Source: Membranipora membranacea | Taxonomy: Eukaryota; Bryozoa; Gymnolaemata; Cheilostomatida; Membraniporidae | Assembly (NCBI GenBank): GCA_914767715.1 | Contig: OU612066.1 | Coordinates: 21,116,283-21,180,282, forward strand | Length of the DNA stretch: 64,000 bases | Reading direction: 5' to 3' | Shown here: piece by piece, positions 47,975-60,819 of the stretch | Layout: every line of letters starts with the position of its first letter | Position numbering within the stretch: position 1 is the first letter of the stretch | Notes under the pieces: generated by a model | What the model was told of the DNA's origin: nothing | The model's database searches: none | The model's input: only the letters and a program-made list of their open reading frames with translations | Translations under genes and position numbers: made by a program

Positions 47975-50900
47975 ATGAAGCACCGGATTATGCTGCCCGT
48001 TTTATTAGTAACAGCGGCAATAGTTACACTGGTATCCAGTTATCAACATCCACAGCAAGTACTGCATCAACTTCGACTAGCTCATAATACAGCTGAAGAA
48101 CTTAAGACTAACCCTGACCATATACTTTTCAAACTACACAAGGCATTCAAAGGCCTCACTCCTGAAAGAGTTTACCTAGAGATAATAAATCTCGCAACAA
48201 CATCTAGTGCTTCAAACAGCTCAGAATATCAAATATCAGAGATATGTGCCAATCAGACCATATTTATGATGGAGAATATAAAGATGCCGACTCAGACTCA
48301 ACCCAGCTGGGCTGCCAACAGTAAGTACCGCATTAACGGCATCATAGATACTCTAGATGAGTGTTTGCAGGGAAAGAATTTTCCATTTTACTCATTTTGG
48401 AAGTAACTAACATTATCTCGCCCTCATTACCTTATATAGGCAGCTAGGCATTGAGTCTCCCCCCCCCCCCTCAAAAAATAAGCTTAACTAAGTTCTAGAG
48501 GAAGAAATCTCTGAACCCAAAATACCAATGCTGTTGAAGTTGTGAATGATCTTTGCCCCTGAAAGATAATGCTAAACTTAACCTTAGAATATAAAACAGG
48601 TCTGTTTTTCACCAGCTGTCAAATTTTATTCTGTTATACAGTGTTAGATTCATGGGGAAGACCTGCACCAGGTATATTTCAGCTCAATATGAAATGGCTC
48701 GGTGACTTTGATGAGTGCCAAGCTGTTCAATCTACTGCCAGTAATCCTAATACAACTCTTCCTGATCATCTGGATTTTCAGGGACTGTATTGCAGTGTCG
48801 GAGCTTCTGCTCAACCGGGCGCTGCCACAAACCCCATGGCAATGGGTAAGCTAACAAGATCTATTTCTAGCCTAAAAATTACTATCTAGTTTTCCACAAT
48901 ACCATTGGAACAAATATATTTACAATTGACATATAGTAATAATATTACTCTATGTCAATTGTAAATATATTTGTTCCAATGGTATTGTGGAAAACTAGAT
49001 AGTAATTTTTAGGCTAGAAATATGTATAGAAAGATCACCGGGATCTGACATGACACAACAGTATGTCACATGCTTGGAAAAAACGCTCGGTCTATGCAAG
49101 GAGTTGGTCTATGTGTTCCCGAACAATGGTTAGAGAGATGGCAATTCTTAGGTTTATATTTGTAGGTGGTCAATTTTTTCTGCATCCCGTCGGGTTGTTC
49201 ACTTTGGTACCAATTTTTTGTGAAATAGCAAGATTTTGACACTAACTGGGATAAGTGAATTCTTGGTAAAATTTGAGTGACTTGAGAAGCCATCAAAAGA
49301 GATCCCACCAGTCCGGTTTAAGTTATAATAATAATATAAATAATCCTTTTATCTTCATTATCAATTCATCATTTCTAATGTTTTTCACGGTGTGACAAGT
49401 TGATTGGGTAGGGAATCCTGCCAGAATGATATATGACCATGGATTGACCCTTTTTGATTCTACAGCCCACACATTTATCTTACAGGTTCTTCACCAAATA
49501 TGGGAATGTGTTTTCCCTCGGGATGTTCTGAGGGGGACATATCCGCTGTGGTGAGTGGTTTATTACACGACGTCACATCACTAGGGGGCGCTAACTCTAC
49601 TTACAACAGCCACGTCGACGTCCAGTGCCAAGAGAGAGATATGGAATACTCAAACACTGCAATAACAGCTATGTAAGTATTACCTAGTTCTGTCATCTCA
49701 ACCTTCCCTACTCTTATATGACAGCTCCACCTTTGAAACGTAGATACTCATAGGACTGCCTCATTGCTTGACTTTGAACTGGGATTGGGAGGATGATAAA
49801 AAAGACACAAGTTTTGACTCCATCGAATTCACTATTCATCAATTGAAAGAGCTTCGTCCTTCCAGGCCAAGCCTGGTTTCATCAACACAATTCTACAGTT
49901 AAATTTCGCATAACGGAATCACTAATTAGGCAAATCTTAGTGCTTGTCACATCTTGTGTATTCATTCAAACCTTCTAACCAAATCTCTTATTTCATAACA
50001 TTTCCACAGAGGCTTCAAACTAATCTCACGTGTCCTACCACTCATTCAAGCCTCTCAGCCAACTAAACATACTCTACCAAAGTTCAAGTCTTATCAGTAA
50101 CATAAGATAACAGATCCGATGGTACATTATATACCCTGTGTGTTAGTCTAGATATTTGTGTTAATCGGAGTATGCTGCTGATAGGCACATGTGATCTACT
50201 TAACAAGTATGAGCAAAGAGTGATATTAGGGTCACTGGGCTTTCAGAATAGGCTGAAGGGGACAAGTCGCTGAGATCCTCTGAGTGATGAAGTTGTATGT
50301 TATCAACATGAAAAGAGACACAGACAGTTGCGACACACTTTACGACACACAAATATTGTCATATTTTGCGTCGTAATTTTAGCATAATGTATGTATTTAG
50401 CCTGAGTTGACAAGCATTGTTGGAAGCTTACATGTATTATGATTTTGGGCTAGCGAAACCAAGGAGTAACACCTCCTTGGCGAAACCTACAAGAGATGTT
50501 GAAATCTGTTGGCTTAATCATCATCCCAACAAAATTACTTATTCTAGAAAATGAACAACAAGTCATTAACTTTTCAAGTTCATTCGTACTACCCTATAGG
50601 CCTATGAACTTTCCTCTATTGTCATGGCTGTTGAACTTTCACTGACATAAGTGAGTGAGTGATCAATGGTTTAATGTCATTAGCATTAAACCCATAGTAA
50701 CACACTTCCATATTATCACAGAGTAAGGATATACAGAGGGGACAGTTCAATGATAGTTATAGTGCCTGCGGTTTTTGATTCACTGGGGGAAAATTGTGCA
50801 CAGCTGGATGCCAAAAACTCATTATCTCTATATGTTATAATGGCATTTTTCTTGCAGACATCCCTACCTTTGATGGGCCATAATTCATTCTGTATTTATC

Positions 50901-53900
50901 CTAAAGACTGATTTCCAACTTTGTTGGAATGTCCAAGCTTCAAGGTATACACCATATTATTGTCATTTTTTTGCTAGGATTCATAGGCTAAGAGTAATCC
51001 AGGTTTTTGAAATGAGTTTTGTCATATAGATTTACATGTGACAATTGATAGACGGCTGGTCATCAAAATTAGGAAATGTCCGTGCATTGACCTAAGCCCT
51101 ATGTAAATCTATATGATAAAACTCATTTTAAAAACCTGGATTACTCATAGCCTATGTATCCGAGCAAAAAATGACAATAATATGGTGTATAGCTCGAAGA
51201 TTGGACATTTCAGAAAAGTTAGAAATCAGTCTTTAGGATAAATACAGAATGAATTATGACCTATCAAAGGTGGCTATGTCTGCACGACAAAACTCCACTG
51301 TAACTTATATATATTCTGAAATTGGCAGGTGGCCAGATTGATGAATTTCCCCCAGTGGATAAAAACCCGCAGGCACTATAACGATCATTGAAGTGTCCCC
51401 TCTGCTTATCCTTACTCTGTGATATTATTCCTAGAAAATAACACGTCTTAGTGCTAATATACTGCCTGATAACACTCAGTACATAAGCACTGACCCATAT
51501 CCTGACCTCGCTATTACACAAGCTATATCATATCATATGTCATAATCAATCATAGCAATCATGGGTGGTATTCGTTTAGATTACTTATGGCTGATGTCAT
51601 CAATAGTTGGGTCAATATACGGTTGTTCATATCAGATATCCTACGACCTTTATAAAAAATGGCCCTTATTGTCTTACAGTCTTAGTTTTACTGTTGAGAA
51701 ACACAAAGGAGTGGTGTTTGTTTATCACTTTTTATGCTATAGATGTATTTAATCGGTCAACTGCAAATAAAAAAACGGATATAAATGATAGGCTTTATGC
51801 ACCAAAATTGAAATCTATAGTTGCAGTCCACCTACGGCCGGCCGAGTTTCATCGAGAAGACTAATTACTCCCTGGCTTCATATGAATCAAAAAGTGGCGA
51901 AAAAGGTATTCCAATAATATCCCATAATGCCGTCTTTTTTAACTCCCAGCAGGACATTGTCAATGTAATAGTCAATAGTTTGAGCCCTCATAATAAGTTA
52001 TAGGCCGCTTTGGGCCAGAGCTTCATTACAGTAATGAAGACAACATGCCTTATTCGAATAGTATCTCCCTCTAGCATTGTCATGCGGCCTTTACAGCAAA
52101 TATGTAAGTAGCATATATCGAGACCGATTCATTTATGATACTTTCTATCATTGATGGTCATTGATTCTATGTTTTCAGCGTGTTGTATTGTTTGATCGGA
52201 GCCCTATGTCTGTGTGCTACTCTATACGACTTTATATTCATCATGATGACCCCTGACCCCAAACAAGCCGAGGCAGAAGACAGACAAATGAATGGTAACG
52301 GCTATACTAATGGTGATCTCAGGAAGAGCTCAGGGGCGGATACAGAGATACTCATCACCCCCCATGAGAAATCTGCGGCACCAGAACACAGTAAGTAGTA
52401 GTCTGAGCCCCCCAGAATTTTTCCCTCCTGCCGGGAGAAATAAGTAGTAACTCAAATTACAACTTTTTCTGATGAGCCTAATTACTTCGGCTCAAACTAT
52501 CGATCATCGGACACTCACATCTCACAGGGCATTGTCCAATCAGACATTAGCTCAAACAAAATATACACTGTTCAAATGCTCTACCATCACTTAAGAGCGT
52601 GGAATTGGCTAAGATACTAAATCCGTTGGTATTGGCTTGTCGTGATAAGGGAAGTGGTCTAAAGATCGGAACATTCCACTGATAAGCCTCATTTATTACT
52701 TTTGAACTATGGCACGTGCTTCTTCCTTCAAGTGATTTAGTGAGATTGTAAATGACCTAGATGCACTGTTCTTTTACCGCCAATATATTTTAATCTAATC
52801 TTCATCCATCTAGTCACCCGTCCAAATACAAGTTCTCCATTGAGTGACAGTCTGCGTCATAAATGGGATTAGGTATTTTATCCACTGATTTGACACTGAG
52901 CCATAGACAAAGTTTTGTCTATGCACTGCACTTTAGAATAATGAATCCCCATTTAAAATAGTAAATGCAGTGAAAACCTCTGTTGATGCTCTGATCATTG
53001 CCATCGTAGATAATCTGTTGGGATTACTGCTGGAAACAGTTGCAATCTTTCAAGGATCACTCATTGTCTAAATCCTCTGTTTTTGAGGTACTTAGAGGGC
53101 AAATACTGCTATATAATACCAGTACATGCACACCCAAGATTCCACAGATTAATTATAGTCATGCACGAGTATATAAGAGTGTTAAATAAGGGCTTTGTTT
53201 TAGTTGCGAAACGGTATGTCCCAGAAAATGACCCGTTTCATCATGACAACATGATGATAGTGATGATCATGATTTTAGGATCCTTATCTTTGTATGAAAG
53301 CATGATGACACACATTATTGTCACAATAGATCACAATATGGGACATTGTTTATGTAAATCTAAAATATCATCATGCTTACTGTACATACTTTTCCAGAAA
53401 CCGGAATGTAGAATTTAAGCAGGGAGTCGAGGACATCTCAATAATTTGAAATAGTATTTGGAATTACCCTTCCTACAATGCCATTAGGCTAAGCTGTCTG
53501 GAACCTTAGCATTGTCAAAAATACTGAACACTTGGCAGATATTAGTCTGCGCCCAAGACTCCTGCCCCCTGCCTGACGTTCCTCCAGCAAGAGAAGATAT
53601 CGTAATTGACTATGTCATTAAAGTTATTTCTTTAGCACAAATTATTTGACACAGTAGGCCAGTCACATGACTAGGATGGACAAATTTCCCCTCAATTTCT
53701 TCACATTTGAATATGGCCGTTTGCGTCCTGTAACATCTACTACCCGACCAATATTGCATAATTTCATCGAAGCTCAGACTGGAAACCCTGATGAAATCAA
53801 TGATGAAATCAAAGAGTTCCTGAATCATTATTATTCATAATCAAACAAACATATACCTATGTCAAACTAGTGTGACTGTTTGAATGTTACATATCACAAA

Positions 53901-56900
53901 TCAGTATAGCCAAATGCGCCAATCTAAGCAAAATAAGTCCTTCAAGGACAATGCATGTGACATCGGAATCTTACAGTGACCAACAATTTGTATCTCTTAT
54001 GTTTGCAGACCCCAATATTAATGCCTAAGTTACATAACTTCTTTTTTTTTAGGTGCATTTGGAGAGTTTCTCATGTGTTTCTCACTGTATACTAACGGAT
54101 ATAAACTATTGAGTACCAAACAGCCTCCGGGAGCTCTGACCTGTCTCAATGGTATCAGATTTATCAGTATGCTGTGGGTTATATTAGGACATACTCTCGT
54201 ATTCAACATGACGTCTATCAGTAAGTGTGGAGCCTTACTGACACTATCAGTGATTCGCAATTAATCGAATAAAAGTATTTTTTGGAGTTGCAACGTCATG
54301 TTTAAAGAGCAAACAACTTCACAAATTATGTAAAACCTGAATAAGACACGAAAGTGATTTTTATTATGTAAGTTGAGTGCTGAACAGTGACTTCTGAACG
54401 ATCGAACTGTGGATTAAATGTTTACTAATGTAATGCTTGACTCGCACGTAGGATTTAAAAATTGAATCTGAACAACAGACACCCTTGCGCAATACAGAAG
54501 TAGTATGCTGATGACAATATAAATGCCGTTTTACTCTTGCAGACAACATCCTCACAATCTTCGCATATACACAAAGATGGTCGTTTATGGTAATCACAAA
54601 CGCTACAGTCTCAGTGGACAGCTTCTTCGTTCTCAGCGGTCTGCTAACTTCTTACCTCTTTATAAAAGAGTTAGATAAAAAGAAGATGGGGATCGTCAAG
54701 TTCCTGATTACAGTACCGATCATGTGGCTACATAGATATATCAGGTTGGTGAGATTTGATATCCTTGGTCTATCGTGTACATAGAAAGGTCAAAAGTGTC
54801 AAAGGTCATATTAGAATAACAATGTAATACATATCAAATTTTAACTTTTATCACGTTCCCACCTCATTATATATCCACCTTATCTTTTACAGATTGACCC
54901 CAGCCTATGGATTTATGATCCTATTCTATGCAGGGCTCGGATTATACACCTTCTCTGGACCCCTCAAACTCACCCACACTACTATACTGGACCCCAACTG
55001 TGTTAACTACACGTGGTCAGCTCTTCTCTATGTAAACAATGTGATAGAGCCACTCAAAGAGGTAGGTAGTTTACACAGCAGACATTCATGATAAGGGTTT
55101 ATTGTGGTATTAGACTATCATGACTCCATTACCACAAACTGAGATCCAATTTGCCTGCATTTGATCCAATTTGCCTGCATTTGGGGTCGGTTCATTTCTA
55201 CTGCTCAGCCGAGCCGGCTAGTTGGGGGAGCAACTCCAGGCAGTTTGAAACAAACTTGATCTATCACAATGTCACCACATAAAACTGTCTCAGTTAGATA
55301 GCTATTACATAGTTTAATCCACCATTAATCCACTCTAATTCACTACTCACTCACTATGACCTTGTTGGTAGGTTGCTATTGAAGTTTTCTGATCTGATAT
55401 AATCCGATCAACAGCAATTTAGCGTTACCCGATTTTCTTTTGAGATTGTGCCTAAACAAAGCTTTAACTCAATAGCATATCTCTGGAATCAGCAACAGAA
55501 TTATATTTGTGATAACTATTATCAATTCGCCCACACCACATTCTCATCATATCCCCCCCCCCCTCTCAACAACATCGCTCCTCAGTACCATCAAGTAAAC
55601 TGATTTATTTTTTATTTGTAGTGTGCTGCGTGGGGATGGTATCTATCCAATGACTTCCAGTTCTATTTGGTCACACCGTTTGTTACCTACCTTTTGTATA
55701 AGTAAGTTTCGTGCTTATCATTGTTCATAGATATGTATCATAAATACAGTCGGAAAAAAGTTATCATTGTGTTGTGATTTGTCGATTAGCAGATATTGAA
55801 CGGAATTGATACAGTGGTCCCAGGGGGGTTCTTTCAATAAGAGTGAGTGAGGCATTTGAGCCAAAATATCACGGTCACTTCTCTCAAACAGTGGTGGAAA
55901 TGGGCCTATACGGTGTATAGGAAGTTCACATCAATGCCTATACACCTTCAATAAGTGTATAGGCACTTATAACCTATCACTGCTGTGCACTTTGTATGCT
56001 TGGATAAGTTTGTTTATGTTGTACTGTAGGGTTTGTTTACTTTTACTTTACTGTTTGCTTCAGCCCAAAGTCTCAATGCCATAGGCAGCACTATTTACTA
56101 GTCTATTGCATCATTTCAGTCAAAACATGTTCCTAGATTTAGGCTCAAAAAGTCAAAAAGATACACCAGAAACACTGTAATTAGGGCACAAATATATAAA
56201 AAAATTTCGGGGGAGAACCCCGACCCCCGTCACCGCGTTGGATTGATCTCAATGTATGGTGTGTAGGCACTTATTTTTTTCCATTTCCACCACTGCTCAA
56301 AATACTCACTCCCTTGGTCTTTCAACTAGGAAATTAGCTCCCAATAAACTCACTCTGAATGTATGTAGTCCCAACACCAAGCGAGTGATTTTGGATTGAG
56401 GCTTCAAATAGGTCTTGCTCACTCAGCTAGGAGTGATCAGATAAAGCTTTTGGCAGTTTTCAGTCGACGGCCCTCTCATGCTATTCATAACAATTTTACT
56501 TGCAGATTTTGTGGGCACCCTAAGTCCCAGGCTTGCGTTTGAACTATGAATGATTTTAAATTTAAAACCATTCTGCGCATGCTCAGCTCTGGGCATGAGC
56601 TGATCTCTGCAAAATTGAGTCTCGGAATTCCGAAGCCATCTGATTGGCTACCTGCTCTGGTGGCATGCTCTCCAATGCGTGCGGAATGTCACGCATGATG
56701 GTTACTTAGGCTTACGACATCTCTATTGTGGTAATGATAGCCCATTCTGCGCATGCTCAGCTCTGGGCATGAGCTGATCTCTGCAAAATTGAGCCTCGGA
56801 ATTCCGAAGCCATCTGATTGGCTACCTGCTCTGGTGGTATGCTCTTCAATGCGTGCGGAATTGATATTGATAGTTATTCTCTCTTGTCACTATTAGCTGA

Positions 56901-59900
56901 TTTTGATTGGCAGTTCATGCAGGGGCTATCCCATTCTCCCTGACCAAATTTTCTCTCAGGACCTAGACTAAACTCATTGTTCTTGCACATGCGCAATTTA
57001 AAGTCACGCATGATTTATACTTAGCCTTATGACATCTTCTTTGTGGTAACTATAGCCTAGTTTATCAGTGATCTACATGCCCAGTCAGATCACGAGAGTC
57101 AGTATGATGATAGCCTGGTTTATCAGTGATTTACATGCCCAGTCAAATCACGAGAGTCAGTATGAATTAAAACAGCAAAGGTGGTATTCACAGATAAACA
57201 GTACAAAAAACTTGTCCCTGGCTCCTCATAGCTGGAATTTGAAGTTGTTCCCCCTTTACTGTCCTCTACTGTAGTATATATAAATTGAACGCGCAGCGTG
57301 TCAACCTTTATATTGTTTACAGTGAATACACACACCCATTTATACATATTGGTTTCAGCTGACTGGAAATAATAATCATTTTATTTTTGTTTTCAGGTCA
57401 CCCATAGTAGGTCTGATTCTATCCTCTGTTATGGTTGTGGCAAGTGCCGGAGCTGCTACTGGTATCACTGTTAAAGATGATCTCGGTATGGGATTATTCG
57501 GTGGGCGTGACCCAAACCACCCGTAAGTTGTTGAATCCTGGTTCATAGTAGTATTCAAAAATGCATACACTATCTAACATAAAACATTGCAGTCAACATA
57601 TTAGCAAACTGTCACACTTTTATTTGTTTTTTTTAGCTCCAAATAATTGATGAGTTTGATGAAGTTTGATGTCTTATCTCGTTGCCAGTTGGTTAACTCA
57701 ACATGTGATTAGATTGTTACATACCATATTGCATTGTGATAGATGTGTGTAAGGGATTAACTGATTTTTATATCGATTCAGGAACCCAATGGGTCAAGCT
57801 CATCAGATGCAAGATTACTACTTTGCCCCCTGGGCTCGTTATCAGTCATATGGAATAGGTGTCATATTTGGTTACATTCTGTGGTCCTGCTATACAAAAT
57901 ATAATGGTCGTCTTCCCGTCAATAAAGTAAGTGAGATAAACACATAGACTTTCTGTACTACAGGGTGACCAATACAGGTCAGAGCGACATCTACATACAG
58001 CCATGGCACCGATATCAGTCATATGGCGTAGGGGTGATATTCGGGTTTATACTGTTCAAATGTAAGGGTAGACTGCCTGTAAATCGCGTAAGTGGCTTTA
58101 TGGTGCTCGGATAAAGATCATTCGCAATGGATGTGATTTCAAACTTTTGCTAGCAAAATCACTAGATATTAAATTATTTGATTTTAATTTCTGTGGTATA
58201 TCACTTTTCGACTAAAGGAAATTGTGTCTTTTCAGCCTGATGATCCCAAGTTTAATTCTTTTTCTGCTGAGATGTGCATATAACCTAAATGGTAGTGGGA
58301 GTTTCCAGGTGCATTGTATTCTGTTAACTCTTCAATACATCTTTTGGAGATGTTTGATCTATTGTTCTTTTCACTCTAGAGTTGAGAATTCTCGATTTTC
58401 TGCATAATATTAGGCTACTGATGAACTTACCTATCTAGCTGCAATGCAGTCTATCCTACACAATGATCTCAGTGCTCTCAGATGATATACTCTTGTTTTT
58501 TTAGACTGTTAACCTGATTCTCTGGGCCATATCTGGAGCTATTATGCTCTCTGTTCTTTACGGACCTCACGATGGCGAGTCTTATGTTCACATCGCCTCT
58601 AAAGCTGAAGCAGCCTTCTACAACGGCTGGTCCAGGACTGCCTGGTCTCTCGCTCTGGGTTACATTATATTAGCCTGCTCTCTGGGCAGAGGAGGTAAGA
58701 AGGGTGGTGTGACTTTTGGCAATAAATAGTGATTACAGATATCCCACAACGTATTTCACAGTGAACTCAGGTTAAATCCAGGTCAATAATAACACTTCTG
58801 AGTTGCATCATATTAGCCTGCCATCTGGGTAGAATAGGTAGCCCATAATACCAATAAGGATAAAGATTAAGAGTAAAATTTGTCCCTTATCCCTTACATA
58901 ATAACTGAATCGGCAGGATATCTCTTACATAATAACTTAATCGGTCGGATTGGTTTTCAAGGCAAGAGGTAGTAATATCGTTTTGAGAACAAATAATTGT
59001 TTTGTCAGGTAGCAAAATCCTACCATCTTTTTATTGTGCAATGGACGGCACCAGAATTATGAAAAATAATTCCCATTAACCTTTCCTGTGATAATTGCTA
59101 GCGTTGATTCATAGCCCCTTAATCCTTGTGATGCTGTCATGTTTATCCTAACATTTTACAATACATGAAATATCCATTGTCAGTTCCTGCAGACGATTAC
59201 AGTAGCTGTTGACTCGTAACTACAGTTAATTACAGCGTGTCTTCTGTTTTACTACAGGTTGGGTGAATGAGTTTTTATCATGGCCAGGATTTGTACCAGT
59301 AAGCCGTATGACTTACTGTGCTTACTTAGTACATCCTGTTATTATGACTATCTTCAGCATGGCTCATAAATCTCTCGTAGCTTGGGACGAAATCACAATC
59401 GTAAGTTTGCATTATCTGCCCCTGCATGGGGATGGTTTTAATTATAAATTTGAGGATTGTGTTTCGCGTAATACATAAATTAAAATTTGCTGCCATAAGT
59501 GAACCTGGCAGTGATGGTAGCAAGTGATGCTCGCTATGGAAATTTTATCTAGATATTAGTTCCGCCATCTTAAAGCCACAGTTTTGATTGATGACGCCGC
59601 CTCAGGTGCCGTTGAATAACATCAGTCCTTCAACATCTCCAGTAACTTTGGTCATGGCATTTCATTTCAGTGGCATTCAAATATCAAGTGGAATGCCAAT
59701 ACGATTAACCAGCACAATGTTTCAGTGTATCGAATAGTGCTAGTTCCACTGCATAAAATAGCTTAGTTCTGTATCTAAGAGAGGACAACTTTCTTGATTT
59801 GTGGATGTATTTCATTCTGAATTTTGCAGATATACATGTTTGCCGGATACGCGCTGTTATCATTCTCAATGGCGTTCCTCTTCTCCATTGTATTTGAGGC

Positions 59901-59967
59901 TCCATTCATGCTTCTAGATAAGAAATACCTCACAGGTAAATTAGCAAAGGTTAGGTGCTCATGTTAA
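47975..59967 (+). CDS. Nose resistant to fluoxetine (NRF-6)-like membrane acyltransferase, gene 2
   Basis: Exons: 47975-48320, 48642-48845, 49486-49672, 52179-52390, 54053-54220, 54543-54744, 54893-55061, 55622-55701, 57397-57522, 57782-57926, 58505-58694, 59258-59400, 59830-59967. They total 2310 bases (769 aa). Each exon matches gene 1 in phase, and exons 4-8 and 10-13 match in length, so the two are tandem duplicates. There is a signal peptide (LPVLLVTAAIVTLVSS), an NRF domain (KWLGDFDECQ, CFPSGC), and an acyltransferase-3 domain with NGIRFISMLWVILGH and FVPVSRMTYCAYLVHP. The His before TLVF is kept. Exon 5 differs from gene 1 mostly at its 3' end. A second version of exon 10 lies at 57964-58087. 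Expected site: plasma or endomembrane of epithelia, transferring acyl groups to an unknown acceptor. Confidence 0.93.
48862..49022. repeat. 161-bp near-perfect palindrome (intron of acyltransferase gene 2)
   Basis: Two 79-base arms (TATTTCTAGCCTAAAAATTA on the left, its exact complement on the right) flank a 3-base centre. I find one mismatch (near 48933 against 48951). It lies 16 bases after the exon 2 donor, so it would form a long hairpin in the pre-mRNA. Confidence 0.9.
50711..51427. mobile_element. 717-bp foldback element (intron)
   Basis: The whole element is an inverted repeat with arms of about 325 bases. The left end is TATTATCACAGAGTAAGGAT and the right end ATCCTTACTCTGTGATATTA. 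Internal landmarks repeat in mirror order: GACAATAATATGGTGTAT, the AACCTGGATTACTC pair and ATGTAAATCTATATGA. A unique centre of about 60 bases (near 51040-51100) separates the arms. Arm identity is high but not perfect. Confidence 0.85.
52391..54052. other. Large intron 4 of acyltransferase gene 2
   Basis: I see no coding exon or clear repeat here. Open frames at 53083-53418 and elsewhere lack support. Confidence 0.4.
55143..55263. repeat. Hairpin element, GATCCAATTTGCCTGCATT family (intron)
   Basis: The left 17-base end, GATCCAATTTGCCTGCATTT, is present twice in tandem. The right end is TTTGAAACAAACTTGATCTA. The centre has GGGGGAGCAACTCC. Confidence 0.6.
55823..56474. repeat. Inverted-repeat element, GGGGTCTTTCAATTA family, carrying a nested insertion
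   Basis: The left end is GGGGGGTTCTTTCAATAAGA and the right end TTTTCAGTCGACGGCCCTCT (degenerate). Interior text near 56300-56430 (CACTCCCTTGGTCTTTCAAC, GGTCTTGCTCACTCAG) matches other copies. It is enlarged by the hAT-like element at 55889-56295. Confidence 0.65.
55889..56295. mobile_element. Nested hAT-like non-autonomous element
   Basis: Ends are CAGTGGTGGAAATG and CATTTCCACCACTG, a perfect 14-base terminal inverted repeat. CTCAAA lies directly on both sides, the remains of a target duplication of six to eight bases. It is 407 bp without coding capacity. Confidence 0.8.
56569..56866. repeat. Tandem duplication, 174-base period (intron)
   Basis: The block starting CATTCTGCGCATGCTCAGCT at 56569 recurs at 56743 with few changes, through TGCGTGCGGAAT. 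It contains the palindromic GAGCTGAGCATGCGCAGA-type core. A short spacer separates the two copies. Confidence 0.85.
57053..57166. repeat. Tandem duplication, 58-base period (intron)
   Basis: TAGCCTAGTTTATCAGTGAT (57053) recurs as TAGCCTGGTTTATCAGTGAT (57111). Both run on through CCCAGTCA and GAGAGTCAGTATGA. Confidence 0.88.
57964..58087 (+). CDS. Alternative (mutually exclusive) exon 10 of acyltransferase gene 2
   Basis: This 124-base open segment is a diverged duplicate of exon 10 (57782-57926). It has RYQSYGVGVIFGFILFKCKG and then RLPVNR, against RYQSYGIGVIFGYIL and RLPVNK. It has its own acceptor (TACTACAG) and donor (CGC then GTAAGT). It reads in the phase needed to follow exon 9 and to precede exon 11. 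Joining it to exon 10 would break the frame. Only 37 bases (57927-57963) lie between the two exons, too few for normal splicing of one to the other. It would replace the membrane segment, with a stretch about seven residues shorter. It could also be a decayed duplicate, but its open frame and both splice sites argue for use. Confidence 0.65.
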
Positions 59968-60819
59968 TCGAGTTAGACTTTCACATCAAATTTAGTTTTA
60001 CATTTATTATAAAAATTAAGTGCGAACAAGTTTTTTGAATAGATCAATTATTTGTGCCATTCCAGTTCCCGATTTCTAGGTTGTATCTCTACTTAACATT
60101 TCTCAATGATAAATTTTTGATGTCCTACATTGCATCCCCAAACATATCAACACTGTGAATGCTATACATTTTTATCTGATTGTGTCATCTTGTTGCAACT
60201 CAGCGTGCATTTAATTTCATCCCAAAGATCCCAGACCGCCATTATTTTCAATCAACACCTATTATTCTTATCAGCAAATGACGAGCAATATAGCCTTTGA
60301 TATTTTATATAGTTTAGGCAAGAGCCATATTTTTTATTGTATCAAATCAAATAATCCTGAAGCGATTTTTATGCGATATACTTTACTTTTATATCTTACG
60401 TGCTGTGCCAAAGTAATAATAAAGATGACGAACCTCATCCTATAGATTAAATATTATTGGTTTGAGGACTTGAGCTTCTGAAAGCATTGCATAACTATTT
60501 GAAATTGACCTCCAAGAGTCTTGTGTGTTGAACTTTCACTCACCCAATTAGATTTTCATGGAACAGAAATAACAATATAACCTCATGAATCTCAAAACTA
60601 CGGTGGTTGGATTGGTTGACTGTCTTCAGAATCATCTAAGACCTTGACATAATGAAAAGCTATTCTTCTATACCCTGATGAGCTGTCCCTGGTAATTGAC
60701 ATAAAAGCCAAATAAAGTGCTTCGTTTACACAATTTTTAATCAAAAAATAAAACTTTTGGCATCAATTATTTTTGCCTGTGTCAAGACAGTTGTGATAAC
60801 AGCTATGTAATAAATAAAA
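59968..60819. other. 3' flank of acyltransferase gene 2
   Basis: No coding exon is visible. An AATAAA at 60418-60423 is the clearest polyadenylation signal, about 450 bases past the stop, but AT-rich sequence gives other weaker options. Confidence 0.35.

Noticed and set aside
53083-53418. 111-aa plus-strand frame in intron 4 of acyltransferase gene 2
   Set aside because: No domain, no counterpart in gene 1 and low-complexity Met/His-rich text.
58222-58407. Additional coding exon after alternative exon 10
   Set aside because: An open frame with hydrophobic text, but without matching acceptor, phase or similarity to the paralog; treated as intron.
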